From Mongoliibacter ruber (GTDB lineage Bacteria; Bacteroidota; Bacteroidia; Cytophagales; Cyclobacteriaceae), in contig NZ_PVTR01000014.1 of the NCBI RefSeq assembly GCF_003003005.1, positions 42,969 through 106,968 of the forward strand: 64,000 nt of DNA, given 5' to 3'. A model generated the notes under the pieces. That model was not told the DNA's origin. It saw nothing but the letters and a program-made list of their open reading frames with translations, and did not search any database. Position numbers and translations under genes: made by a program. Shown one piece after another: positions 34,878 to 43,994 of this stretch. The number at the start of each line of letters is the position of its first letter. The stretch's first letter is position 1.

Positions 34878-35197
34878 GAGACAAGAGAAAAGAATTAAGA
34901 AGGGTTGATGTTGACCTTTGGGGTTTCCAAAACCCCGAAGATTCTTTTCAGTAAAAAAGCCTTTTATTGTTTCTACTTTTTCTGACAAAAAAACCTTCGA
35001 GGTCCAAAAAAGACCTCAAAGGTTAGCAGTCCATGACCTTTGGGGTTTCCAAAACCCCGAAGGTATGGATGGAGGAAAAGGGTATGAAGAATCATTTAAG
35101 ATTTACCCAGCAAAAAATGTGTGGCGAAATCCCCTACACCCACAATCCGCCAAACCTTTAACATTTTTAACTTTTCACAGCCATAAGAAGTCTGATT

Positions 35198-35520
35198 CAG
35201 TAATATCAGTGGTTATCTTTTTGTGGTCTATTAGGAATATCTGAGACCCCAAAGGGGTCAAATTTTAATAGCCTCGGGTTGAACCCGTGGACAATTGTAG
35301 ACGGTGTGATTTTGGTTTTTGGCCGCATAATGCTTGCTATTGAACAAAGCCTTTCGCCAAAAACAGGGATGAGGGATGAAAAAAGGATGAGGGAAGAAGG
35401 ATTAGGGATTGACAGGGTTGGTTGAAACACCTGTCAAGATAAGACCAAATGCCATCGGCATGACCGAAATAATAGCCCGGTAATTTATTGCCGGGATCAA
35501 TGGTTAAGAGTTGGTTTTAA
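35198..35520 (+). repeat. long direct repeat, copy R2
   Basis: Second copy of the 34557 repeat, same orientation. Together with the upstream GACCTTTGGGG module it forms a roughly 500-bp unit that is found again, diverged, at about 58320-58844. Confidence 0.8.
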
Positions 35521-35850
35521 AGTGCCATAGGCACGGACGATATTAAAAACAACAAAAAAAGTATCAAGAAAAATCAGGACGTGACACTTGAGACCCAAAA
35601 AAGGTCAAATGTTTATAGCGTCGGGTTGAACCTCGAGGATTATGGTTGACAATTGGTGTGTTATCCGAAGGTTGCACCTTCGGATTAATGCGTCTTTAGC
35701 TTATAGCTCAAAAGGGTAACTTAGCGAAAGATTACATGGGTATACTGTTGATAATGAACTCTTTGTCTTAAGGGCGACACTTTTTATACTTCGGTTCCGT
35801 TAAATCTCTTCATGCGTAAATCTAAAATCTACAATCTAAAATCAAAAATC

Positions 35851-36867
35851 TTAAACTCCTCCCGCATACCCACTCTTCTTCAATAGCCGTCTATAATTGT
35901 TGGTTTTAACGATTTTGTTAAGCGCTTTTTCTTTGTTTTCGGCCTGATTGTAGTAAGCTTCACAAATCCTATATCCTATAAAGTATCCCAAGTCTGCTGG
36001 ACGTTCTTTACTTTTATTGCCGTTGTAAAGCCAGTTAGAGATGTCATTCCCATACATCTCTGAAGAAAATGCCTGCCACAATTCCTTTTCATTTTCATAT
36101 CCATAAGGATAAATACTTTCATTGATATTGAGCCCTGTGATTTTTTCTGAAACAAAATCAGCTGCTCCTTCCACTATAGTCATTGTCAGTAGCTTATTTC
36201 TGAAATAGGATAATAAGTATCCTAACCCAAACCTTTGTTGGGTATGCACCAGTTCATGAGCTGTGAATTCAAGGATTTTGTTGCTTTTTGGCAGTACAGC
36301 TCTGTGCCAATCTGTAAGTTGGAAGATATTGGTCAGGCTATCTGTAGTTACCATTTCAGCACCTATCAACAGCCAACCGTCGTAGACCGTACCACCGGCA
36401 CCCAGAGCTCCAATAGCAAAACAGATGTAAGGATTCTTAAACCTTCGCAAAGTCTCTCTATAAAGCTCAATTTGATCCGAAATCTCATCATTATAGTTTT
36501 TGACCAAATAGGTGTTTGGCCTTATACTTTTCCAAAATTCAGGAGCCTTTCTGATCTGAAGTGCCAAGGATTGGGAATTGATATCTTTTGCCTTGGCGAA
36601 TTTTTTCAAGCCCACAGAGCCTTTATCAAAATACAATTGTTGCAAAATATCCAAGGTGTCCTGACTGCTTTTGGCATTTTGTAATTGATCGAAAGCAATC
36701 CAAAAACGATCAATATCTGAATGGATAATAATAGGAGGGTAAACTTGGGAAAAAGCTTTTTGCTGCAGGCATACAAAGCAAACCAAAAATAAAAACCGAA
36801 ATAGAAAGAAACTTCCTATCTCAGGTTTATTTTTTGTTAAAGTTTTAATGCCCTTTTTGAATACCAC
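35851..36867 (-). CDS. DUF2268-type putative zinc metalloprotease
   Basis: A 338-residue exported protein: signal peptide (SFFLFRFLFLVCFVCLQQKAF) and a C-terminal domain with AHELVHTQQRFG, an HExxH zinc motif, plus the family tail LGYFIGYRICEAYYNQ. This DUF2268 fold is that of a predicted Zn-dependent protease. It is followed after 6 bases by an esterase gene on the same strand (36874), so the two may be co-transcribed. Substrate unknown. Confidence 0.8.
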   Translation of the reverse strand: MVFKKGIKTLTKNKPEIGSFFLFRFLFLVCFVCLQQKAFSQVYPPIIIHSDIDRFWIAFDQLQNAKSSQDTLDILQQLYFDKGSVGLKKFAKAKDINSQSLALQIRKAPEFWKSIRPNTYLVKNYNDEISDQIELYRETLRRFKNPYICFAIGALGAGGTVYDGWLLIGAEMVTTDSLTNIFQLTDWHRAVLPKSNKILEFTAHELVHTQQRFGLGYLLSYFRNKLLTMTIVEGAADFVSEKITGLNINESIYPYGYENEKELWQAFSSEMYGNDISNWLYNGNKSKERPADLGYFIGYRICEAYYNQAENKEKALNKIVKTNNYRRLLKKSGYAGGV

Positions 36868-36873
36868 ACCTTC

Positions 36874-37737
36874 TTATTTTGCAGAAAGCCTTTTTTGAAA
36901 TTCTCTATTGATAAATAAAAAATGAACGGGAAGTGCTTCAGTCCAGTATTGCCATGTATGGGCGCCAGGCCTTTCTGTATATTCGTGATCCACTTCTTTT
37001 TCCAAAAGCAATTGGTGGATCTGCCTGTTTGTGTCTATTAAAAAATCATCCACACCGCAGTCTATAAGTAGGGCGATGTCATTTTTCTTCATATTGTCCA
37101 CAAGGCCGACCGCGGTATATTGCGTAAATGGTGCTTCGTAATTGATGTCTCCCAAAGCCATTAATTGACCATTTTTTATTCTTGTTTTAAAGTTTTCATC
37201 AACTTTCCACATCCTATAATCTATATTCATCACACCACTCATGCTACCTGCGGCGACAAACAATTCCGGATGTTTGGCGGATATCATCATGGCACCATGT
37301 CCACCCATGGACAAGCCAGTGATGGCTCGGCCCTCTCTTTCTTTGATCGTATTGTAGTTCTGATCTACAAAAGGTATCAGTTCCTCGGTGATGTAGGTTT
37401 CATATCGGACTGAATCCAAAAGCGGGCTGTCGTAATAATAAGAAGATGGACCCACACCAGGGGTAACTATAAGTACATTGTATTGATTGGATAACTTTGC
37501 AAGGAGATTTTCTTCGGTTACTTTATCATGCCAGTCTGTAAATCCACCCGAACCACCGTGAAGCACATAAATTGTAGGTATCGCTTTTTGATTAGTTGAA
37601 TAGTTGTCAGGCTTTACAACAGCGGCTTTAAGGGATTTATCCATTGCCTTGGAATAGACCTCAATAGTGTCCACTTGAGCGTATGAAGTAAAGTAAAGAC
37701 TTACCAGAAGAAGTAAGCTGGAGTAGATTTTTTTCAT
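36874..37737 (-). CDS. secreted alpha/beta-hydrolase esterase
   Basis: A 287-residue exported esterase of the putative-esterase family (PF00756). Signal peptide IYSSLLLLVSLYFTSYAQ; nucleophile elbow TGLSMGGHGAMM; oxyanion region YVLHGGSGGFTDW; the terminal catalytic His is in GAHTWQYW and an acid residue lies near VDDFLIDT. It resembles esterase D/feruloyl-esterase-like enzymes; the ester hydrolysed is unknown. It is first in a probable two-gene operon with the DUF2268 protease. Confidence 0.88.
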   Translation of the reverse strand: MKKIYSSLLLLVSLYFTSYAQVDTIEVYSKAMDKSLKAAVVKPDNYSTNQKAIPTIYVLHGGSGGFTDWHDKVTEENLLAKLSNQYNVLIVTPGVGPSSYYYDSPLLDSVRYETYITEELIPFVDQNYNTIKEREGRAITGLSMGGHGAMMISAKHPELFVAAGSMSGVMNIDYRMWKVDENFKTRIKNGQLMALGDINYEAPFTQYTAVGLVDNMKKNDIALLIDCGVDDFLIDTNRQIHQLLLEKEVDHEYTERPGAHTWQYWTEALPVHFLFINREFQKRLSAK

Positions 37738-37922
37738 GTTTTTTTTTGTTGAAGATAATAAAATACTTCCTAAGGATACTGAATGAGATTATACAAAAGG
37801 GTAATATCGTTGCTGAAACTCGAAACATTTAACGCTAATCTTCAAGACTTGCTACTTTTTAAACTTCTTTATGATAAATTGTAAAGATAAAAATAGACCA
37901 CCCCATTATTACTGTTTTCTGA

Positions 37923-39341
37923 ATGACCAGACTGTTACTCGTATCTCTGTTATTGGCAATTGTCATTTTTCAAATTCAAGGTGAGAAAATCCCCATTCAG
38001 GAAGGTGCCGGATGGGATGGGTTGGGCTTAAGAGAAATATCTGAAGGATTTTTGGATCAATTTGATGATGAGGGATACAATGCTTTTTTGGTACACCGCA
38101 TTTTGCCATTTGCTTTGGTCAACATGATTTTTGGTGTATTGGGGTTTGACATGGATCATGAAAGCCTTTTACATGGGATATTGATCTTGAATTTTTTGTT
38201 TTTGATGTTGGGTTGTTATTGGTATTTCAAGATCATCAAAAAACTTAGGTCTTCTACCAAAATGGAGATTTTGGGTTTTGTGTTGATGTTTGGTACTTTC
38301 CTAGTCCTAAAATTGTCGTGGTATGAGCCATTTAGCCCAGCTTTGTTTGCTTTTGTATTGGGAATAGGTCAGGTCAATTACTTTATACGTTATGAAAAAA
38401 CGAAGCTCTTTTTAGTGTCTCTTTTAGGAGGCTTCGTTTGGCCTACTTTGTTTCCCATTGGCATGATTTTGATTTTTATGCCAAATGACAAATTGATTTT
38501 CAAAGAGGAAAAGATAAAATTTAAGCTCTCTTACCTTATCCCTGGGCTTATTTTTGCGGCTTTGGTGATCTTGGTATACCGACTTTATGATGAAGGAGGA
38601 ATGCTTTCTGGTTATCTGGGTTTTGGGCTTGGACTACTTTCATTGATCCTGGTATTTACCCTTGCAGTGACTTATTCGGGGATAGATTGGTTTAAGTCGC
38701 TTCGACTCTTTCAGAAAAGACTCAAAGCAGAAAAGATTACTTATTTGTTGGTGAGTGTAGGGGCTTATTTTGTAATAGTTTATTTGTTGGCAGTTGGTCA
38801 ATCAGAATTTACCCTTAAAGAATTTATCGCCGGCCATTTCCTGCACCCTGTGCAGAGACCTTTGATTTTCTTGATCAGTCAGTTTTCTTTTTATGGAATT
38901 TTGATTCCCTTGATTTTGGTGTTTTTCTCAAGAGTCAGTAGGGAAATGGGCAAATTGGGTTTGGGTTTTACCTTGGTTTTTATTTTCATGCTCTTGATGG
39001 GACTATATAGTGATGCGATTTGGTGGGCCAATGTGGTGCCTTTCTTGGTCTTGTTGCTGCTCAAAGGACTTAGGAGGTATACTCTTATCAGTAAGGATAT
39101 TTGGCTTTTGGTAATTTGTAACCTTTTGCTTTCTAAGGTTTGGTTTGAGATCAATAGGGAAGGACTCGGTGATTATATGGTCAGCGATCCAAATGGATTT
39201 CCGGCTCAGCGCTATTTTCAGCACTTTGGATTGGCTCAGAGTATTCCTATGTATTTGGTTTACCTTATAGTTTTTTTGCTTGCGTTGCTTGTTGTTTTCC
39301 TTGGGAAAAGAAGGTATGCCAAAGCTGCAGGATCGGAGTAA
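37923..39341 (+). CDS. polytopic membrane protein of unknown function
   Basis: A 472-residue integral membrane protein with about eleven hydrophobic segments starting MTRLLLVSLLLAIVIFQIQG. I do not recognise the family. Between the first two segments is a soluble loop containing GWDGLGLREI and DDEGYNAFLVHRILP, and a late loop has VSDPNGFPAQRYFQHFG; acidic motifs after the first helix recall GT-C glycosyltransferases, but this is only a loose resemblance. It stands alone, convergent with menA. Confidence 0.6.
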   Translation: MTRLLLVSLLLAIVIFQIQGEKIPIQEGAGWDGLGLREISEGFLDQFDDEGYNAFLVHRILPFALVNMIFGVLGFDMDHESLLHGILILNFLFLMLGCYWYFKIIKKLRSSTKMEILGFVLMFGTFLVLKLSWYEPFSPALFAFVLGIGQVNYFIRYEKTKLFLVSLLGGFVWPTLFPIGMILIFMPNDKLIFKEEKIKFKLSYLIPGLIFAALVILVYRLYDEGGMLSGYLGFGLGLLSLILVFTLAVTYSGIDWFKSLRLFQKRLKAEKITYLLVSVGAYFVIVYLLAVGQSEFTLKEFIAGHFLHPVQRPLIFLISQFSFYGILIPLILVFFSRVSREMGKLGLGFTLVFIFMLLMGLYSDAIWWANVVPFLVLLLLKGLRRYTLISKDIWLLVICNLLLSKVWFEINREGLGDYMVSDPNGFPAQRYFQHFGLAQSIPMYLVYLIVFLLALLVVFLGKRRYAKAAGSE

Positions 39342-39409
39342 ATTGGAAGAATGGGTATCAAAAGAGGTCTGGCTTCATCAAGGTAGCCTTAATTTAAGGT
39401 TTGATTACA

Positions 39410-40321
39410 TTATAAAAATAACAAACCCGTACCAAAAAGCAGAACCCATAATAAAGTAGAAATTGCCATTTTTTTCAGGAAGGGATCTAAGTCGGCTGCT
39501 TCTATTTTTCTCTGAGTACTCAATCCTATAAAAATCATCAAAGGTAACGTCAGCCAAGCCAACATCACTGCCCAGTTCTCTGTGAATATGGCAAATATTG
39601 GAAGAAGCAAATTTCCCAACAACAATAATGACCAATTGTAACCTACAGCCGCTTTCCTTCCTATTCTCACTGGGATAGATCTTTTACCGGCCTTTGTATC
39701 GGATACTATATCTCGTATATTATTGATATTGAGCACTGCTGTGCTAAAACAACCCAAGGAGATTGCAGGCAAAAGCACTATGCCATTGAAATCCAAGGTG
39801 TGTAAAAAATAGGTACCTGTGACACCCAAGAGTCCAAAGAAAATAAATACTGAAATATCGCCTAATCCTATGTATCCATAAGGGTTATTTCCGGATGTGT
39901 AGGTAATGGCTGCATAGATTGCCAACAATCCAAAACCCAAAAACAATAGAAATAGCATCCAATCACCCAGAGCAAAATACAATAGGAGCAAGCCCGAAAA
40001 AAAAGACAAAGCTGCCAATATGATCATTGCTCTTTTCATTTCTTTCAATGAAATGACTCCGGATTGAACTGCCCTTATAGGACCCTGCCTGTCAATGCTG
40101 TCAGCCCCATGCACACTGTCACCGTAGTCATTGGCCAAATTGGACAATACTTGTAGAAATATGGTAGTCAATGCAGCCAAAGCAAAAACTTCCAATCTGA
40201 AACTTTCCATATAGGCAGCCAAAAAAGAACCCATCAAAATACTTGATAGGGCTAATGGCAAGGTTCTCAGTCTTATGGCGTGCAGCCAAGCTTGTTTTTT
40301 ATTGGAAAGGATCAGGTCCAC
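39410..40321 (-). CDS. menA: 1,4-dihydroxy-2-naphthoate polyprenyltransferase
   Basis: A 303-residue UbiA-family membrane enzyme that attaches the prenyl tail in menaquinone synthesis. The first aspartate-rich motif is LANDYGDSVHGADSIDRQGP, followed by IRAVQSGVISLKEM; the second region is INNIRDIVSDTKAGKRSIPV (NxxxDxxxD). About nine membrane helices. Its presence supports menaquinone respiration. It lies downstream of gpx, argS and arginase on the same strand, but a terminator at 40346-40379 precedes it. Confidence 0.95.
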   Translation of the reverse strand: MDLILSNKKQAWLHAIRLRTLPLALSSILMGSFLAAYMESFRLEVFALAALTTIFLQVLSNLANDYGDSVHGADSIDRQGPIRAVQSGVISLKEMKRAMIILAALSFFSGLLLLYFALGDWMLFLLFLGFGLLAIYAAITYTSGNNPYGYIGLGDISVFIFFGLLGVTGTYFLHTLDFNGIVLLPAISLGCFSTAVLNINNIRDIVSDTKAGKRSIPVRIGRKAAVGYNWSLLLLGNLLLPIFAIFTENWAVMLAWLTLPLMIFIGLSTQRKIEAADLDPFLKKMAISTLLWVLLFGTGLLFL

Positions 40322-40345
40322 GTTTTAATTTTTCTGTAAAACTAA

Positions 40346-40379
40346 TAAAAAGACCTGTTTCCAAAAGTGAAAACAGGCC
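40346..40379 (-). terminator. terminator after the glutathione peroxidase gene
   Basis: On the minus strand GGCCTGTTT...AAACAGGTC is followed by TTTTTATT. It lies about 25 bases beyond the minus-strand gpx-like stop and upstream of menA. Confidence 0.65.
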
Positions 40380-40403
40380 CTATTAGGATTTTTTTAAATT
40401 TCC

Positions 40404-40985
40404 TTATGCTGTCACCAAAGAAACAATCTCTTCAGCCATTGGCTTGGTGGATGATGGGAAGAATTTAACCAATTTTCCATCCTCATCAATGAGGTACTTA
40501 CAAAAATTCCAACTTGGCTCTTGGTTATTCCAACCGTTAAGATCTTTGTCTGATAACCATCTGAATAGAGGATGTTTGTCAACTCCTTTTACAGACACTT
40601 TGTCCATCATTTTGAAGGTCACTCCGTAGTTTTCTGAGCAAAACTGCTTGATCTCATCATTGCTGCCAGGTTCCTGTCCTCCAAAATTGTTGGCTGGAAA
40701 ACCTATGATGGTCACCTTGTCACCATGCTTTTCATGTAATTCCTGTAAATCTGCATACTGTGGTGTATAACCGCACTTTGAGGCTACATTGACAAGCAAT
40801 AGCTTTTTTCCTTTGTATTGAGAGAAGTCGACTTCTTTTCCGTCAATGTCGTTGATTTTAAAATCATAAATAGATGTTTCCATAACTTGGTCATTTGGAG
40901 TGATGTTGGCTTCTCTACTTTCTTTAATAGCACTGGATGTGCAGGCGAAAGCAATCAGGGTCATTACGAATAAGATTTTTTTCAT
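40404..40985 (-). CDS. glutathione peroxidase family lipoprotein
   Basis: A 193-residue thiol peroxidase with a lipoprotein signal (LFVMTLIAFACTSS). The peroxidatic Cys is in NVASKCGYTPQYADLQ (Cys rather than selenocysteine), with Gln in NNFGGQEPGSN and Trp/Asn in SWNFCKYL completing the tetrad. It would reduce peroxides in the envelope using thioredoxin-type reductants. It begins five bases after argS, so argS and gpx are probably one transcript. Confidence 0.92.
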   Translation of the reverse strand: MKKILFVMTLIAFACTSSAIKESREANITPNDQVMETSIYDFKINDIDGKEVDFSQYKGKKLLLVNVASKCGYTPQYADLQELHEKHGDKVTIIGFPANNFGGQEPGSNDEIKQFCSENYGVTFKMMDKVSVKGVDKHPLFRWLSDKDLNGWNNQEPSWNFCKYLIDEDGKLVKFFPSSTKPMAEEIVSLVTA

Positions 40986-40990
40986 AGCTT

Positions 40991-42781
40991 TTACATTCTG
41001 TCTGGGACATTTATTCCTAATAACTTCATGCCAGCTTTTATTGTTTTGGCAGTCTGGGCGGAAATTGCAATTCTGAATGCCTGCACCTGTGCGTTTGTTT
41101 CGTTGAATATGGAAAGCTCTGCGTAGAACCTGTTATATTCTTTGGCAAGGTCAAACATATATTGGGCAATCACTGAAGGTGAATATTCCTCTCCTGCGAT
41201 CTTTAACTTTTTTTGAAAGTCATTGAGCATGACAATCAAATCTCTTTCAGCTCCTTCAAGCTTTTCGAGTTCTTCAAAACCATTTAAGCTGTAATCTACG
41301 CCCACTTGATCCGCTTTTCTCAAGATAGAAGCGATTCGTGCATGTGAATATTGTATAAAAGGTCCTGTATTTCCTTGGAATTCAATGGACTCCTGAGGAT
41401 TAAATAGCATGCGTTTTTTAGGGTCTACTTTGAGTAGGAAGTATTTTAGGGCACCAAGTCCAAGGGTTTCATAAAGCTCTTTTGCTTCCTCTTCGTTGAA
41501 TCCATCAATTTTACCCAACTCCTTGGTATGGCTTTCGGCAGTGTCGATCATTTCCTGAATAAGGTCATCGGCATCTACTACTGTACCTTCTCTTGACTTC
41601 ATTTTACCAGTAGGTAGATCAACCATTCCATATGACAGGTGATGTAGGCCATCTCCATATGGTCTGCCAAGCTTTCTCATGATTTTGAACAAGACATCAA
41701 AATGATAATCCTGCTCATTGCCCACAACATAGACAGATTTGTCTATTTTAAAATCATCATATTTCAAATCAGCTGTCCCCAAGTCCTGGGTGATATAAAC
41801 AGAAGTTCCATCTCCTCGAAGGACCAGCTTTTCATCCAGACCTTCCGCTGTGAGGTCTACCCAAACAGAGCCGTTTTCTTTTTTGAAAAATACTCCTTTT
41901 TCCAATCCCTCCGCTACGATATCCTTTCCAAGTAAATAGGTGTTTGACTCATAGTAAAACTTATCAAAACTAACTCCCATCTTTTTGTAGGTCATATCGA
42001 AACCTTCATAGACCCAAGTGTTCATTTTTTTCCAGAGGTCCACAGTTTCCTTATCACCTGCTTCCCATAGCCTGAGCATTTCCTGAGCTTCCAAGATTAA
42101 AGGAGCACTTTTCTTTGCCTCATCCTCTGTACTGCCCTGTTCTTTGAGCGTGTTGATTTGCTTCTTGTATTCTTTGTCAAAAATCACATAATACTTTCCT
42201 GCCAAGTGGTCACCTTTTAATCCACTTGATTCCGGTGTTTCCCCATTTCCAAAATGCTTGTAAGCCACCATAGACTTACAGATATGAATACCTCGGTCAT
42301 TGACCAGGTTTGCCTTGATGACCTCATAGCCATTGGCTTCCAAAATCTGAGAAACAGCAAAACCAAGAAAGTTATTCCTTAGGTGTCCTAGGTGAAGTGG
42401 TTTGTTGGTATTTGGACTACTGTATTCCACCATTACCTTCATTCCATTTGGGGTGGTTTGAGCCGGATTGGGGTTTTCGTAAATGTTTCGGAAGACATTC
42501 ATCCAAGAGGATTCACTGACCGAAAGGTTGAGGAATCCTTTTACCACGTTGTAGGCAGTGATCTCGGCACAGTTGGCGACAAGGTATTCACCTAATTTAT
42601 TACCAGAAGCCTCAGGATTGAGCTTGGTGACCTTAAGAAAAGGGAAAATGACAAAAGTAAATGTACCCTCAAATTCTTTTCTTGTGGGCTGAAGGGATAT
42701 GCCCTCCGTATTTAAATCATGTTCAAAAAGATCTTTGAAAGCAATTTGGATGGTACTAATTATCTTTTCCTGAAGTTCCAT
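40991..42781 (-). CDS. argS: arginyl-tRNA synthetase
   Basis: A 596-residue class I aminoacyl-tRNA synthetase that charges tRNA-Arg. N-terminal Add domain (about 1-105), HIGH-type motif PLHLGHLRNN, catalytic core with DRGIHICKSM, the KMSKS equivalent GKMKSREGTVVDADD, and the ArgRS C-terminal anticodon-binding domain (ending NETNAQVQAFRIAISAQT). Full length. It follows the arginase gene by 36 bases on the same strand. Confidence 0.97.
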   Translation of the reverse strand: MELQEKIISTIQIAFKDLFEHDLNTEGISLQPTRKEFEGTFTFVIFPFLKVTKLNPEASGNKLGEYLVANCAEITAYNVVKGFLNLSVSESSWMNVFRNIYENPNPAQTTPNGMKVMVEYSSPNTNKPLHLGHLRNNFLGFAVSQILEANGYEVIKANLVNDRGIHICKSMVAYKHFGNGETPESSGLKGDHLAGKYYVIFDKEYKKQINTLKEQGSTEDEAKKSAPLILEAQEMLRLWEAGDKETVDLWKKMNTWVYEGFDMTYKKMGVSFDKFYYESNTYLLGKDIVAEGLEKGVFFKKENGSVWVDLTAEGLDEKLVLRGDGTSVYITQDLGTADLKYDDFKIDKSVYVVGNEQDYHFDVLFKIMRKLGRPYGDGLHHLSYGMVDLPTGKMKSREGTVVDADDLIQEMIDTAESHTKELGKIDGFNEEEAKELYETLGLGALKYFLLKVDPKKRMLFNPQESIEFQGNTGPFIQYSHARIASILRKADQVGVDYSLNGFEELEKLEGAERDLIVMLNDFQKKLKIAGEEYSPSVIAQYMFDLAKEYNRFYAELSIFNETNAQVQAFRIAISAQTAKTIKAGMKLLGINVPDRM

Positions 42782-42817
42782 GAGTAATTTTTCGTATTGC
42801 TGGTAATTGTATTTTGA

Positions 42818-43768
42818 TTAGAAATTGTCAACAAGTGATTTAGTAGTGGCTTCCAAAATGTCAAATGCATTTTCTGCCATGAGGTTTTCACTATCCAAAG
42901 TTGGGTTCACTTCTACTATTTCCCAACAACAAACCCTTTTATCTTTGATCAATTCTGTATTGAGTTGAAGGGCTTCTTCTACAGTCAATCCATCAGGCAC
43001 TGGAGTACCCGTGCCTACTGAAATAGAAGAGTCCAAGCTGTCTACGTCAAAAGAAATATAAATCTGATCGCAGTCTTTTAATTGTTCCAAAGCTTCTTTG
43101 GCTATCTGAGCTACACCTTTTTGCCTAACTTCTGCGGTTTCGAAATTCCGGATGCCATGTTTATTTATGAGGTAATCTTCAGGTTCTTCGGTGTCTCTAA
43201 CCGATATAAAGACAATGTCTTCAGCATTGATCTTTGGAGAATCACCACCTATTTTCTTTATTTTTTCCCAGTACTGAAGGGTGTCTTCTCCAGGTTCATT
43301 GACTTGGCAATCGAGATTGTCAGTCTGAATGCACATTGCCAATGGCATGCCGTGCATATTTCCGGATGGTGTAGTGAAAGGAGTGTGAAGATCTGCATGC
43401 GCATCAATCCAGATCACTCCCAATCTTTTGTCCGGGTTGGCTGCTTTGATACCCATGATGGTGCCTGCAGCGGTAGAGTGATCTCCGGCAAGGACGATAG
43501 GGAAGATTTTATCCATCCTCAAAGATTCAATGGTATTGTGCACATTTCTCAGTACTTGGTAGACACCATCTATATATTTGGCATTTGGGTGCTTATTTCC
43601 TCTCCAAAGAAAATTGTTGGCATCAGGAACATTGATAGGGTCAAACCTTGTAAAAAAATCTGAAGTTTTGTCTAAGCTTGCAATTTTCAAAGCATCAATT
43701 CCTAAGCTGGCACCACGGGTACCGGCAGCTATTTCTGACCTTACTTCAACCAATTTAATATTTCTCAT
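42818..43768 (-). CDS. arginase family enzyme
   Basis: A 316-residue Mn-dependent ureohydrolase. Metal-site motifs are present: AGDHSTAAGTIMG, WIDAHADLHTP, and SFDVDSLDSSI. HGMPLAM and GLTVEEALQL also fit arginases. It most probably converts arginine to ornithine and urea; agmatinase is less likely given the overall pattern. It is upstream of argS on the same strand (36-base gap), so arginine use and charging are adjacent, and divergent from the aminotransferase gene. Confidence 0.9.
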   Translation of the reverse strand: MRNIKLVEVRSEIAAGTRGASLGIDALKIASLDKTSDFFTRFDPINVPDANNFLWRGNKHPNAKYIDGVYQVLRNVHNTIESLRMDKIFPIVLAGDHSTAAGTIMGIKAANPDKRLGVIWIDAHADLHTPFTTPSGNMHGMPLAMCIQTDNLDCQVNEPGEDTLQYWEKIKKIGGDSPKINAEDIVFISVRDTEEPEDYLINKHGIRNFETAEVRQKGVAQIAKEALEQLKDCDQIYISFDVDSLDSSISVGTGTPVPDGLTVEEALQLNTELIKDKRVCCWEIVEVNPTLDSENLMAENAFDILEATTKSLVDNF

Positions 43769-43930
43769 TGCAGTCTAATTTGGGTATATATTTCTTGGGT
43801 AGTGCATAAATAATCCGCGCAAAAGTAGCCATTTGGCAAGGAAGAACCAAAGAAAACCAATTTAGGGACTTGAATTATGGATGACCTTTCTTTTTGAATG
43901 AAAAAGTTATCCATAAAGGCACAAATTCAT

Positions 43931-43938
43931 TATTTTTG
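43931..43938 (+). promoter_or_regulatory. -7 box upstream of the aminotransferase gene
   Basis: TATTTTTG is an exact TAnnTTTG match 56 bases upstream of the ATG at 43995. No good -33 TTG lies at the usual distance. Confidence 0.35.
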
Positions 43939-43994
43939 AATAGCCGAGTCTAGTGTTTTTATTTTAATTTTATTTTCACCTATACAGAATATAG

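Larger units (their letters stand above)
34242..35850. repeat. non-coding hairpin mosaic, region I
   Basis: About 1.6 kb without a credible gene. It holds G/A-rich runs (AAGGATGAAGGATGAGGG), ATTTACGAAGTACGGATTACGA-type words, and many short palindromic modules: GACCCCAAAGGGGTC (34602-34616, 35244-35258), CCTCGGGTTGAACCCG, GGGGTTTCCAAAACCCC (34919-34935 and 35042-35058), CCCGG...CCGGG, and GTGCCATAGGCAC. Direct repeats cover 34557-34877 and 35198-35520. The same modules in similar order recur at 57582-58850. Short frames inside are repeat translations, not genes. Confidence 0.75.

Noticed and set aside
34918..35244. 108-residue plus-strand frame in the hairpin mosaic
   Set aside because: It is made of palindromic repeat words and is not kept in the homologous block near 58.5 kb.
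34242..35850. Possible CRISPR array
   Set aside because: Repeats are not equally spaced with unique spacers, and no cas gene lies anywhere in the window.
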